Origin: VRUB01 sp046758085
Lineage (GTDB): Bacteria; Pseudomonadota; Gammaproteobacteria; Acidiferrobacterales; SPGG2
Reading direction: 5' to 3'
Assembly: GCA_046758085.1 (NCBI GenBank)
Contig: JBHHZP010000086.1
Coordinates: forward strand, 1-14,689
DNA length: 14,689 nt
The notes below the pieces were generated by a model. That model searched no databases and had not been told where the DNA came from. It worked only from the letters and a program-made list of their open reading frames with translations. Positions 6,184 to 12,065 of the stretch are shown piece after piece. Position numbers and translations under genes: made by a program. Positions within the stretch are counted from its first letter, which is position 1. Each line of letters starts with the position of its first letter.

Positions 6184-6723
6184 ATGGCTAGGTTACAGGA
6201 GTATTATCATAAGACAGTGGTGCCCGACCTGGTTAAAAGGTTCGGGTACAAGAGCGTCATGCAAGTGCCGCGGATTACGAAAATCACATTGAATATGGGT
6301 GTGGGCGAGGCACTTGCCGACAAAAAAGTCATCGACAGCGCCATGGCCGATATGGAGAAAATTGGTGGCCAGAAACCGGTCGTGACACGAGCACGGAAGT
6401 CGGTCGCAAACTTCAAGGTCCGGGAAGGCTGGGTAGTTGGTTGCAAGGTGACGCTGCGGCGCGCGCACATGTACGAGTTTCTAGATCGCCTCGTCCAGAT
6501 TGCGATTCCACGTGCGCGCGATTTCCGCGGGTTGCCACCGCGAGCCTTCGACGGCCAAGGTAACTACTCCATGGGCGTGCGCGAGCAGATCATTTTCCCT
6601 GAAATTGATTATGACAAGATCGATGCGATCCGTGGAATGGACATCACGATTACCACCAGCGCGAGAACAGACGAAGAAGGACGCGCATTGCTGGACGCGT
6701 TTAATTTTCCGATCAGGAGCTGA
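6184..6723 (+). CDS. rplE: 50S ribosomal protein L5
   Basis: L5 of 179 residues, the same as E. coli. Conserved stretches are QEYYHKTVVPDLVKRFGYKSVMQVPRITKITLNMGVGEA (5-43), GQKPVVTRARKSVANFKVREGWVVGCKVTLR (61-91), and FRGLPPRAFDGQGNYSMGVREQIIFPEIDYDKID (115-148). L5 binds 5S rRNA with L18 and L25 and contacts the P-site tRNA. The ribosome site is weak: the 19 bases before the ATG hold only AGGCTC at about 6167-6172 and CTAAAG immediately ahead of the start. Together with rplR this gives the 5S ribonucleoprotein components in one operon. Confidence 0.98.
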   Translation: MARLQEYYHKTVVPDLVKRFGYKSVMQVPRITKITLNMGVGEALADKKVIDSAMADMEKIGGQKPVVTRARKSVANFKVREGWVVGCKVTLRRAHMYEFLDRLVQIAIPRARDFRGLPPRAFDGQGNYSMGVREQIIFPEIDYDKIDAIRGMDITITTSARTDEEGRALLDAFNFPIRS

Positions 6724-6731
6724 TCCAAAAT

Positions 6732-7037
6732 ATGGCCAAGAAATCCATGATTGCACGGGACAAGAAGCGCGCGATATTGGTCACTAAACATAGCGTGCAA
6801 CGTGCGGAACTTCGAGCTCGGGTCAAGGACATTGCGCTGTCGGAGGTGGAACGTATGGAGGCGCAGATAGCACTGCAAAAGCTGCCGCGTGACTCAAGCC
6901 CGAGCCGTAAGCGCAACCGTTGCCGGCTGACAGGGCGTCCACGCGGTTATTATCGAAAATTCGGGCTGGCGCGTAACAAGCTGCGTGATCTGATGATGCG
7001 CGGGGAAGTGCCAGGCGTGATAAAAGCGAGTTGGTAA
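6732..7037 (+). CDS. rpsN: 30S ribosomal protein S14, long zinc-independent form
   Basis: The product has 101 residues and starts MAKKSMIARDKKRAILV. This is the long form of S14. The C-terminal half carries RKRNRCRLTGRPRGYYRKFGLARNKLRDLMMRGEVPGVIKASW, where only one cysteine remains. The short zinc-binding form would be about 61 residues with two CxxC pairs. So this S14 should not need zinc. S14 is in the 30S head near S3 and S10. It starts eight bases after rplE. The 126-base gap that follows, before rpsH, is occupied by the heptamer element. Confidence 0.98.
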   Translation: MAKKSMIARDKKRAILVTKHSVQRAELRARVKDIALSEVERMEAQIALQKLPRDSSPSRKRNRCRLTGRPRGYYRKFGLARNKLRDLMMRGEVPGVIKASW

Positions 7038-7043
7038 AAAAAT

Positions 7044-7153
7044 AGTAGCAAGTGGGAAGTAACAAGTTACAAGGTATGAGAGAGTTGTCATGAGTTCAAC
7101 TATGCGGGTTCTTTTCACACTTGTTGCTTGTTACTTGTTACTTGTTACTCGAG
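7044..7153. repeat. Heptamer-armed inverted repeat, rpsN-rpsH gap
   Basis: Left arm: a partial unit AGTAGC (7044), then AAGTGGG (7050), AAGTAAC (7057), AAGTTAC (7064) and AAGGTAT (7071). Right arm: ACTTGTT (7119), GCTTGTT (7126), ACTTGTT (7133), ACTTGTT (7140) and ACTCGAG (7147). The complement of the right arm is a run of AAGTAAC-type units, so the arms pair with few mismatches. The central part has its own short inverted repeat, AGTTG (7083-7087) and CAACT (7097-7101). The element begins six bases after the rpsN stop and ends 10 bases before the rpsH ATG. It is the cleanest member of the family and shares ACTTGTT units with the 61-161 element. Confidence 0.88.
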
Positions 7154-7163
7154 TTTAACAGTT

Positions 7164-7556
7164 ATGATGACCGATCCTATTGCCGATATGTTGACGCGAA
7201 TCCGCAATGCCCAGAGGGCGGATAAAGTCAGTGTAATGATTCCTGGATCCCGCACAAAACGTGGGATTAGTGATGTACTGCGTGACGAAGGGTACATCGA
7301 GCGATACGAAGAGCGCATTCTTGACGGCAAGCCGGTGCTGGAAGTGTTTCTCAAATATTATGCCGGACGCCCTGTGATTGAGAACATTCAACGCGTGAGC
7401 AAACCGGGTTGCCGGCGATACAAGGGCAAGGATGAGCTTCCTAGCGTGGCAGGAGGGCTTGGTGTGGCGATCATTTCCACGTCGCAAGGGATCATGTCCG
7501 ACCGTGTGGCGCGACAGACTGGCATCGGTGGTGAAGTTTTGTGCGTCGTGTCGTGA
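7164..7556 (+). CDS. rpsH: 30S ribosomal protein S8
   Basis: S8 of 130 residues from the ATG at 7164, or 129 from the adjacent ATG at 7167; MTDPIADMLTRIRNAQ is the family N-terminus, so either fits. A frame open to 7128 would add residues encoded by the repeat arm and is not used. Further blocks are SRTKRGISDVLRDEGYIERYE, RVSKPGCRRYKGKDELP and the C-terminal LGVAIISTSQGIMSDRVARQTGIGGEVLC, which binds 16S rRNA helix 21. In E. coli S8 represses the spc operon. There is no convincing Shine-Dalgarno sequence: only GAG, 10-13 bases away, which is the end of the repeat arm. Confidence 0.97.
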   Translation: MMTDPIADMLTRIRNAQRADKVSVMIPGSRTKRGISDVLRDEGYIERYEERILDGKPVLEVFLKYYAGRPVIENIQRVSKPGCRRYKGKDELPSVAGGLGVAIISTSQGIMSDRVARQTGIGGEVLCVVS

Positions 7557-7567
7557 CGGAGTAACGG

Positions 7568-8101
7568 ATGTCTAGAGTAGCAAAAAATCCAGTTCCTATA
7601 CCAAAAGATGTTGAGGTCAAGCTCAGCAATAGCCAGGTAAGCGTAAAGGGACCGAAGGGACAGCTGAATTTTGACGTACATCCAATGGTCAAGGTACGCC
7701 AGGAGGGCAAGCTTTTGCAATTTGAAGCAGACGCCGAATCAACTTTTGCGCGGGCGCTATCCGGCACGATGCGCTCTCTTGTTAATAATATGATTATGGG
7801 TGTGAGGGAAGGATTCGAGAAAAAATTGACCATTATCGGTGTGGGCTATCGGGCGGCAGTGCAAGGAAACAAGCTAAATTTATCCGCCGGCTTCTCTCAT
7901 CCCGTGGTGTATTCTGTACCCAAGGGAATTACGCTGGAGACGCCGAGCCAGACAGAAATCGTAGTACGAGGTGCGGACAAACAACAGGTTGGGCAGGTTG
8001 CTGCGGAGATTCGTGCTGTCCGTCCGCCGGAGCCGTATAAGGGTAAAGGCATAAGGTATGCCGATGAACACGTTGTCCGTAAAGAGGCAAAGAAAAAGTA
8101 A
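7568..8101 (+). CDS. rplF: 50S ribosomal protein L6
   Basis: This 177-residue protein equals the E. coli length. It starts MSRVAKNPVPIPKDVEV and shows two similar domains: the first with VSVKGPKGQLNFDVHPMV (about 27-44), the second with KLTIIGVGYRAAVQGNKLNLSAGFSHPV (86-113). The C-terminus has VGQVAAEIRAVRPPEPYKGKGIRYADEHVVRKEAKKK, the usual L6 ending. L6 lies at the factor-binding region next to the sarcin-ricin loop. GGAG at 7558-7561 is a good ribosome site. Two stops in tandem (TAA TAG) close the gene. Confidence 0.98.
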   Translation: MSRVAKNPVPIPKDVEVKLSNSQVSVKGPKGQLNFDVHPMVKVRQEGKLLQFEADAESTFARALSGTMRSLVNNMIMGVREGFEKKLTIIGVGYRAAVQGNKLNLSAGFSHPVVYSVPKGITLETPSQTEIVVRGADKQQVGQVAAEIRAVRPPEPYKGKGIRYADEHVVRKEAKKK

Positions 8102-8117
8102 TAGGGTGGTATAGATC

Positions 8118-8471
8118 GTGGATAAGACTACGAGACGTCGGCGCCGGGCGCAAAGGATACGGCGGGGCATTGGACGTTTGCAGATAGATCGTCTCTGTGT
8201 ACATCGTACGCCGAGGCATATCTATGCGCAGATCATCGATGTCAGCGGCGGAAAAGTAATAGCGAGTGCCTCAACCCTGGAGTCGGAAATCCGAAAGGAA
8301 ATCAAAACCGGCGGGAATGTTAAGGCAGCGAGCCTTATTGGTAAGCGTATTGCGGAGAAGGCTAAGCAAGCCGGCGTTACCCGAGTGTCGTTTGACCGCT
8401 CCGGTTTCAGGTATCATGGACGAATCAAGGCGCTGGCAGATGCGGCGCGTGAAAACGGTTTAATGTTGTGA
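8118..8471 (+). CDS. rplR: 50S ribosomal protein L18
   Basis: L18 of 117 residues (same as E. coli). It begins MDKTTRRRRRAQRIRRGI, a basic tail that binds 5S rRNA, then RLCVHRTPRHIYAQIID and the C-terminal AKQAGVTRVSFDRSGFRYHGRIKALADAARENGL, which is diagnostic. The start is GTG, preceded by GGGTGG at 8104-8109. No better ATG exists nearby, and starting later would remove the basic tail. It works with L5 to anchor 5S rRNA in the central protuberance. Ten bases separate it from rpsE. Confidence 0.97.
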   Translation: MDKTTRRRRRAQRIRRGIGRLQIDRLCVHRTPRHIYAQIIDVSGGKVIASASTLESEIRKEIKTGGNVKAASLIGKRIAEKAKQAGVTRVSFDRSGFRYHGRIKALADAARENGLML

Positions 8472-8481
8472 GGGTAAACGA

Positions 8482-8988
8482 GTGGCTGAGCGCCAAATCA
8501 GCGTACGCACTGACAATCTGCAAGAGAAGCTAATCAGTATTAAACGCGTCGCCAAGGTTGTGAAGGGCGGTAGACTGTTTGGTTTCTCGGCGTTAACCGT
8601 GGTCGGTGACGGCGACGGGAAGGTCGGGATTGGGCGTGGCAAGGCGCGCGAGGTGCCGATTGCGGTGCAAAAGGCCATGGAAAACGCTCGTCGCAACATG
8701 GTCAAGGTGCGCCTGAAGGGCCCAACGTTGCACCATGCGGTCGTGGCGCGCCACGGTGCGGCCAAGGTGGTGATTAGGCCCGCCTCTGAGGGTACAGGAA
8801 TCATTGCAGGGGGTGCCATGCGGGCGGTATTCGAGGTAACCGGCGTGCAAGACGTCTTGGCCAAGTGCATCGGCTCGCGTAATCCGGTCAATGTGGTGCG
8901 CGCGACCATTAATGGGTTGCTATCGTTGCAGAGCCCTGCTGAAGTCGCTGCCAAACGCGGTAAGAAGGTAGACGAGATCGCAGGTTAG
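8482..8988 (+). CDS. rpsE: 30S ribosomal protein S5
   Basis: The 168-residue product (E. coli 167) shows the double-stranded-RNA-binding-like domain with QEKLISIKRVAKVVKGGRLFGFSALTVVGDGDGKVGIGRGKA (14-55), then REVPIAVQKAMENARRNM, and the C-terminal domain PASEGTGIIAGGAMRAVFEVTGVQDVLAK (100-128) and NPVNVVRATINGL. Residues 23-31 (VAKVVKGGR) form the loop in which E. coli spectinomycin-resistance changes occur; the motif looks wild type. The start codon is GTG with GAGGG about seven bases upstream. S5 acts in decoding fidelity with S4 and S3. Confidence 0.98.
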   Translation: MAERQISVRTDNLQEKLISIKRVAKVVKGGRLFGFSALTVVGDGDGKVGIGRGKAREVPIAVQKAMENARRNMVKVRLKGPTLHHAVVARHGAAKVVIRPASEGTGIIAGGAMRAVFEVTGVQDVLAKCIGSRNPVNVVRATINGLLSLQSPAEVAAKRGKKVDEIAG

Positions 8989-8997
8989 GGGACAAGC

Positions 8998-9186
8998 ATG
9001 GCGGGCAAGAAGTTGAAAATCACTTTACGGCGCAGTCCCATAGGTACCGGGCGACGGCACATGGCCTGCGTCAGGGGGCTCGGTTTGCGCCGCATACGAC
9101 ACACGGTCGTGTTAGAGGATACGCCAGCCGTACGCGGAATGGTGAATCGCATTTCCTATCTCCTTAAGTGGGAGGAGGTCGCCTAA
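8998..9186 (+). CDS. rpmD: 50S ribosomal protein L30
   Basis: A small protein of 62 residues (E. coli 59). LKITLRRSPIGTGRRHMACVRGLGLRRIRHTVVLEDTPAVRGMVNRISYLLKWEEV is the entire L30 fold, including the GLGLRR motif and the VRGMVN helix. L30 lies on the 50S between domains II and V of 23S rRNA. It starts nine bases after rpsE, with AGGGG in the intervening sequence. The last codons hold GGAGG (9172-9176), which serves rplO, and TAA overlaps the rplO ATG by one base. Confidence 0.97.
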   Translation: MAGKKLKITLRRSPIGTGRRHMACVRGLGLRRIRHTVVLEDTPAVRGMVNRISYLLKWEEVA

Positions 9187-9620
9187 TGCGGCTCAACAGC
9201 ATTAAACCTGCCGCTGGCAGCAAGAGCGCGCCAAAGCGACTGGGTCGGGGTATCGGTACGGGCTTAGGAAAGACCTCGGGCCGTGGGCACAAGGGTCAGA
9301 AGTCCCGCGCCGGAAACTCGAACAAGGTTGGCTTTGAGGGTGGACAGATGCCCTTGCAACGACGTCTACCCAAACGCGGGTTTGCCTCACCCTCAAGAGG
9401 CGATACGGCCGAGGTACGGTTACACGAGCTCAACAAGGTCGATGCCGAGACCATTGACCTGGCGGCCTTGAAAAAGGCGCATGTGGTTTCACGAACGGCT
9501 AAGCGTGCGAAGGTTTTTCTTTCCGGCAAACTGGAACGTGCCGTGAACTTGAAAGGTGTTTCAGCAACCCGTGGAGCCGTTGCCGCCATCGAGCAGGCCG
9601 GCGGTAAGGTCGAACCCTGA
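9186..9620 (+). CDS. rplO: 50S ribosomal protein L15
   Basis: L15 of 144 residues, the E. coli length, from the ATG at 9186. An upstream GTG at 9168 is in frame but lies inside rpmD over the ribosome site, so it is rejected. The N-terminus MRLNSIKPAAGSKSAPKRLGRGIGTGLGKTSGRGHKGQKSR is the long basic extension; FEGGQMPLQRRLPKRGF (50-66) is diagnostic. The C-terminal globular domain ends TRGAVAAIEQAGGKVE. L15 is a late-assembly protein that threads deep into 23S rRNA. Start and stop overlap rpmD (TAATG) and secY (TGATG) by one base each. Confidence 0.98.
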   Translation: MRLNSIKPAAGSKSAPKRLGRGIGTGLGKTSGRGHKGQKSRAGNSNKVGFEGGQMPLQRRLPKRGFASPSRGDTAEVRLHELNKVDAETIDLAALKKAHVVSRTAKRAKVFLSGKLERAVNLKGVSATRGAVAAIEQAGGKVEP

Positions 9621-10972
9621 TGGCGCGTTACACGACACGCGATGCGTCGGGCCTTGGTGCCCTCGGAAAACTCACCGAACTGCGGCAGCGCATCTTGTTT
9701 GTGCTCGGTGCGCTCGTCGTATACCGGGTTGGTACGTACATACCGGTTCCCGGTATTAACGCGGAGGCATTGGCTGAGCTGTTCAGCGGCACCCAGAGTT
9801 CCATTATTGGGCTTTTTAACATGTTCTCTGGCGGAGCACTGCAGCGTTTCTCCGTATTCGCTCTCGGTATCATGCCGTACATATCCGCTTCGATCATCAT
9901 ACAGTTGATGACCGCAGTTGTGCCGAAGCTGGAGCAGCTGAAAAAGGAAGGCGAGGCCGGCCGCCGAAAGATCACGCAGTACACTCGTCGGTTTACTGTT
10001 TTACTGGCGGCATTTCAGGCTCTGGGCATTGCCGTTGCTCTGGAAAGTCAGAGTGTCGCGGGCGGTGTGCCGGTGGTGATCGAAGCCGGCATAGGGTTTA
10101 AGCTGGTCACCATGGTCACTCTGGTGGCGGGGACCATGTTTTTGGTGTGGCTCGGAGAACAGATCACCGAGCGCGGTATCGGCAATGGAATTTCCATTAT
10201 TATCTTCGCCGGTATCGTGGCAGGCCTGCCGAGTGCAATAGGTCAGACGCTGGAGCTGGTAAGCCGGGGGACATTTCAGCCGTTGTTCGCGCTGATACTT
10301 TTTTTTGTTGTGATCGCCGTTACCGCATTCGTTGTATATGTTGAGCGCGGTCAGCGGCGCATCACTGTGAATTACGCCAAGCGACAGCAGGGTCGACGTC
10401 TTATGGCTGGCCAAAGCAGCCACTTGCCCCTGAAGGTTAACATGGCGGGCGTAATCCCGCCGATCTTCGCCTCGAGCATCATCCTGTTTCCGGCGACGGC
10501 GGCCACCTGGTTTGCGGGCACGCAAGAAATGCAATGGTTGCAGAACATCGCGACGACGCTCTCACCGGGCAATCTGGTTTACGTGGCGTTGTATGGGAGT
10601 GCGATCATTTTCTTCTGTTTTTTCTACACTGCCATTATCTTCAATCCGAAGGAGACGGCGGAAAATCTCAAGAAATCGGGGGCATTCGTACCGGGAATAC
10701 GCCCAGGCGATCAGACCGCCCGCTATATCGATAATGTGATGTCGCGGTTGACGCTGGGAGGCGCGATTTATCTGACCTCGGTGGCCTTGTTACCGGAGTT
10801 CATGATCGTGAAGTGGAACGTGCCTTTTTTCTTTGGTGGAACCTCACTGCTCATCATCGTGGTCGTGTGCATGGATTTCATGGCGCAGGTTCAGGCCCAT
10901 CTAATGTCGCGGCAGTACGAAAGCCTGTTACGCAAAGCCAATCTTACGGGTGGCCTTGGCCTGCCGCGATGA
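9620..10972 (+). CDS. secY: SecY, channel subunit of the Sec translocon
   Basis: The 450-residue product is an inner-membrane protein with ten predicted hydrophobic helices, at about 24-41, 76-97, 123-141, 155-177, 187-208, 219-240, 272-292, 318-341, 375-394 and 401-421. The plug region (LFNMFSGGALQRFSVFALGIMPYISAS, 65-91) and the cytosolic loop C4 (ERGQRRITVNYAKRQQGRR, 242-260) are clear. Loop C5 has FVPGIRPG, where Arg361 matches E. coli Arg357, essential for SecA-driven export. With SecE and SecG it forms the pore for preproteins and membrane proteins. The start overlaps the rplO stop. Its place at the end of the ribosomal spc genes is conserved. Confidence 0.99.
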   Translation: MARYTTRDASGLGALGKLTELRQRILFVLGALVVYRVGTYIPVPGINAEALAELFSGTQSSIIGLFNMFSGGALQRFSVFALGIMPYISASIIIQLMTAVVPKLEQLKKEGEAGRRKITQYTRRFTVLLAAFQALGIAVALESQSVAGGVPVVIEAGIGFKLVTMVTLVAGTMFLVWLGEQITERGIGNGISIIIFAGIVAGLPSAIGQTLELVSRGTFQPLFALILFFVVIAVTAFVVYVERGQRRITVNYAKRQQGRRLMAGQSSHLPLKVNMAGVIPPIFASSIILFPATAATWFAGTQEMQWLQNIATTLSPGNLVYVALYGSAIIFFCFFYTAIIFNPKETAENLKKSGAFVPGIRPGDQTARYIDNVMSRLTLGGAIYLTSVALLPEFMIVKWNVPFFFGGTSLLIIVVVCMDFMAQVQAHLMSRQYESLLRKANLTGGLGLPR

Positions 10973-11010
10973 CAAGGGCTTGAGTGGAGAGTGCAAACTG
11001 GAGGCAGATT

Positions 11011-11124
11011 ATGAAGGTGAGAGCGTCAGTGAAGAAGCTATGCCGGAACTGTAAGCTGATTCGGCGCAGGGGAGTCGTTCGAGTCATATGTTCGGACCCA
11101 CGGCACAAGCAACGGCAGGGATAA
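11011..11124 (+). CDS. rpmJ: 50S ribosomal protein L36, zinc-binding form
   Basis: A short gene of 37 codons plus TAA, read directly: MKVRASVKKLCRNCKLIRRR then GVVRVICSDPRHKQRQG. Cys11, Cys14, Cys27 and His32 make the CCCH zinc ribbon of the C+ form of L36. GGAGG at 11000-11004 gives a good ribosome site, six bases from the ATG. L36 sits near the peptidyl transferase region and stabilises 23S rRNA. In E. coli rpmJ also follows secY and ends the spc operon. The 160-base gap after it holds a heptamer element and a promoter candidate. Confidence 0.97.
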   Translation: MKVRASVKKLCRNCKLIRRRGVVRVICSDPRHKQRQG

Positions 11125-11130
11125 ACTCAG

Positions 11131-11216
11131 ATACAAGTGGCAAGATGCAAGATAAATGTACAAATGTACATAGGATTTGGTCTTGTAGTGTGGACCTTGT
11201 ATCTTGAATCTAGAAG
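11131..11216. repeat. Heptamer-armed inverted repeat, rpmJ-rpsM gap
   Basis: Left arm units: ATACAAG (11131), TGGCAAG (11138), ATGCAAG (11145), ATAAATG (11152). Right arm units: CTTGTAG (11182), TGTGGAC (11189), CTTGTAT (11196), CTTGAAT (11203), CTAGAAG (11210). The complement of the right arm gives ATTCAAG and ATACAAG, so the two arms are degenerate inverted repeats with a NNNCAAG heptamer. Between them is TGTACA-AA-TGTACA (11157-11170), two copies of a palindrome. The element starts seven bases after the rpmJ stop and ends just before the promoter candidate. Confidence 0.8.
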
Positions 11217-11219
11217 CAT

Positions 11220-11248
11220 TTGATTTGCAAGCACTAAATGGCTAGAAT
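11220..11248 (+). promoter_or_regulatory. Candidate sigma70 promoter of the alpha block
   Basis: TTGATT at 11220-11225 matches the -35 consensus in four of six positions. TAGAAT at 11243-11248 matches the -10 in five of six. The spacer is exactly 17 bases. Transcription would start near 11255, leaving a leader of about 30 bases before rpsM with GAGGGGAG as ribosome site. It lies directly after the repeat element, at the boundary where E. coli alpha operon transcription is separately controlled. Confidence 0.5.
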
Positions 11249-11284
11249 GGCGCGTTTTTTGACACGCCTGAGGGGAGTCAGTTA

Positions 11285-11644
11285 ATGGCGCGGATTTCGG
11301 GAATAAACATCCCTAATCACAAGCATGTAGACATTGCCTTGACCTCGATTTACGGGATAGGGCGCGCACGCGCACGCGCGATCTGCGTGGGCGCGGATAT
11401 CGCGGCTTCCGCCAAGGTCAAGGATCTGACAGAGGCCGAGGTACAGCGCATACGTGACGAAGTCGGGAAGTATGTGCTTGAAGGTGATCTTCGCCGTCAG
11501 ATTGCCATGAATATCAAACGCCTGATGGACCTGGGCATGTATCGTGGGCTACGTCACCGCAGGGGGCTGCCTGTCCGGGGTCAGCGCACACGGACCAATG
11601 CGCGGACCCGCAAGGGGCCGCGACGCGGAATAAAGAAGGGTTAA
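11285..11644 (+). CDS. rpsM: 30S ribosomal protein S13
   Basis: S13 of 119 residues (E. coli 118). Conserved blocks are MARISGINIPNHKHVDIALTSIYGIGRARARAIC (1-34) with the helix-two-turn-helix region, and the basic C-terminal arm YRGLRHRRGLPVRGQRTRTNARTRKGPRRG (88-117), which touches tRNA in the 30S head. The ribosome site GAGGGGAG is at 11270-11277, followed by TCAGTTA. S13 pairs with S19 and makes an intersubunit bridge to L5. It is the first gene of the alpha block, so a leader regulated by S4 is expected here by analogy with E. coli. I cannot verify a pseudoknot in the short leader by eye. Confidence 0.98.
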   Translation: MARISGINIPNHKHVDIALTSIYGIGRARARAICVGADIAASAKVKDLTEAEVQRIRDEVGKYVLEGDLRRQIAMNIKRLMDLGMYRGLRHRRGLPVRGQRTRTNARTRKGPRRGIKKG

Positions 11645-11653
11645 CATTTTTTT

Positions 11654-12049
11654 ATGGCTAGACCAAAAGCTACGGGTAAAGCGAAGAAGCGGGTCAAGAA
11701 AAATGTGGCCGAAGCCGTCGCTCATATTCATGCCTCGTTCAACAATACGATCATCTCGATCAGTGACAGGCAGGGAAATGTCCTGACTTGGGCCACCTCG
11801 GGAGGCTCGGGTTTTCGTGGTTCGCGTAAGAGTACGCCGTTCGCGGCACAGGTCGCCGCGCGGCGGGCTGGCGAGGCGGCCCAGGAGTACGGCGTAAAGG
11901 CATTGGAAATCCGGGTAAAAGGCCCTGGCCCCGGGCGTGAGTCAGCCGTACGGGCGCTCAATGGCTTGGGGTTTGAGATCAGCAATATCGTCGACGTCAC
12001 ACCGATACCGCATAACGGTTGTCGGCCAGCGAAACGACGCCGCGTATAG
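11654..12049 (+). CDS. rpsK: 30S ribosomal protein S11
   Basis: The product of 131 residues has the S11 signature: AEAVAHIHASFNNTIISISDRQGNVLTWATSGGSGFRGSRKSTPFAAQVAA (19-69), GVKALEIRVKGPGPGRESAVRAL, and the C-terminal DVTPIPHNGCRPAKRRRV. The last motif is usually PIPHNGCRPPKKRRV; here one proline is alanine. S11 lines the platform of the 30S beside S18 and the Shine-Dalgarno helix. Nine bases, including a run of seven T, separate it from rpsM. GAAGGG at 11635-11640 is 13 bases from the ATG, longer than the usual spacing, so initiation may depend on coupling to rpsM. Confidence 0.98.
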   Translation: MARPKATGKAKKRVKKNVAEAVAHIHASFNNTIISISDRQGNVLTWATSGGSGFRGSRKSTPFAAQVAARRAGEAAQEYGVKALEIRVKGPGPGRESAVRALNGLGFEISNIVDVTPIPHNGCRPAKRRRV

Positions 12050-12065
12050 GAACACGGGAAATCGG

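Noticed and set aside
6150..6200. S8 repressor binding site at the rplX-rplE junction as in E. coli
   Set aside because: No hairpin with the expected S8 core could be made out by eye; a covariance search is needed to decide.
7128..7163. Upstream extension of rpsH (12 extra residues)
   Set aside because: It would be translated from the right repeat arm and does not match S8; MMTDPIADML at 7164 is the family start.
10001..10534. 177-codon open frame on the minus strand inside secY
   Set aside because: It lies wholly antisense to a clear secY, has no family resemblance and follows from the codon bias of secY.
11937..12065. 43-residue upstream extension of rpsD
   Set aside because: It overlaps rpsK in another frame; MARYTDAK at 12066 is the canonical S4 start.
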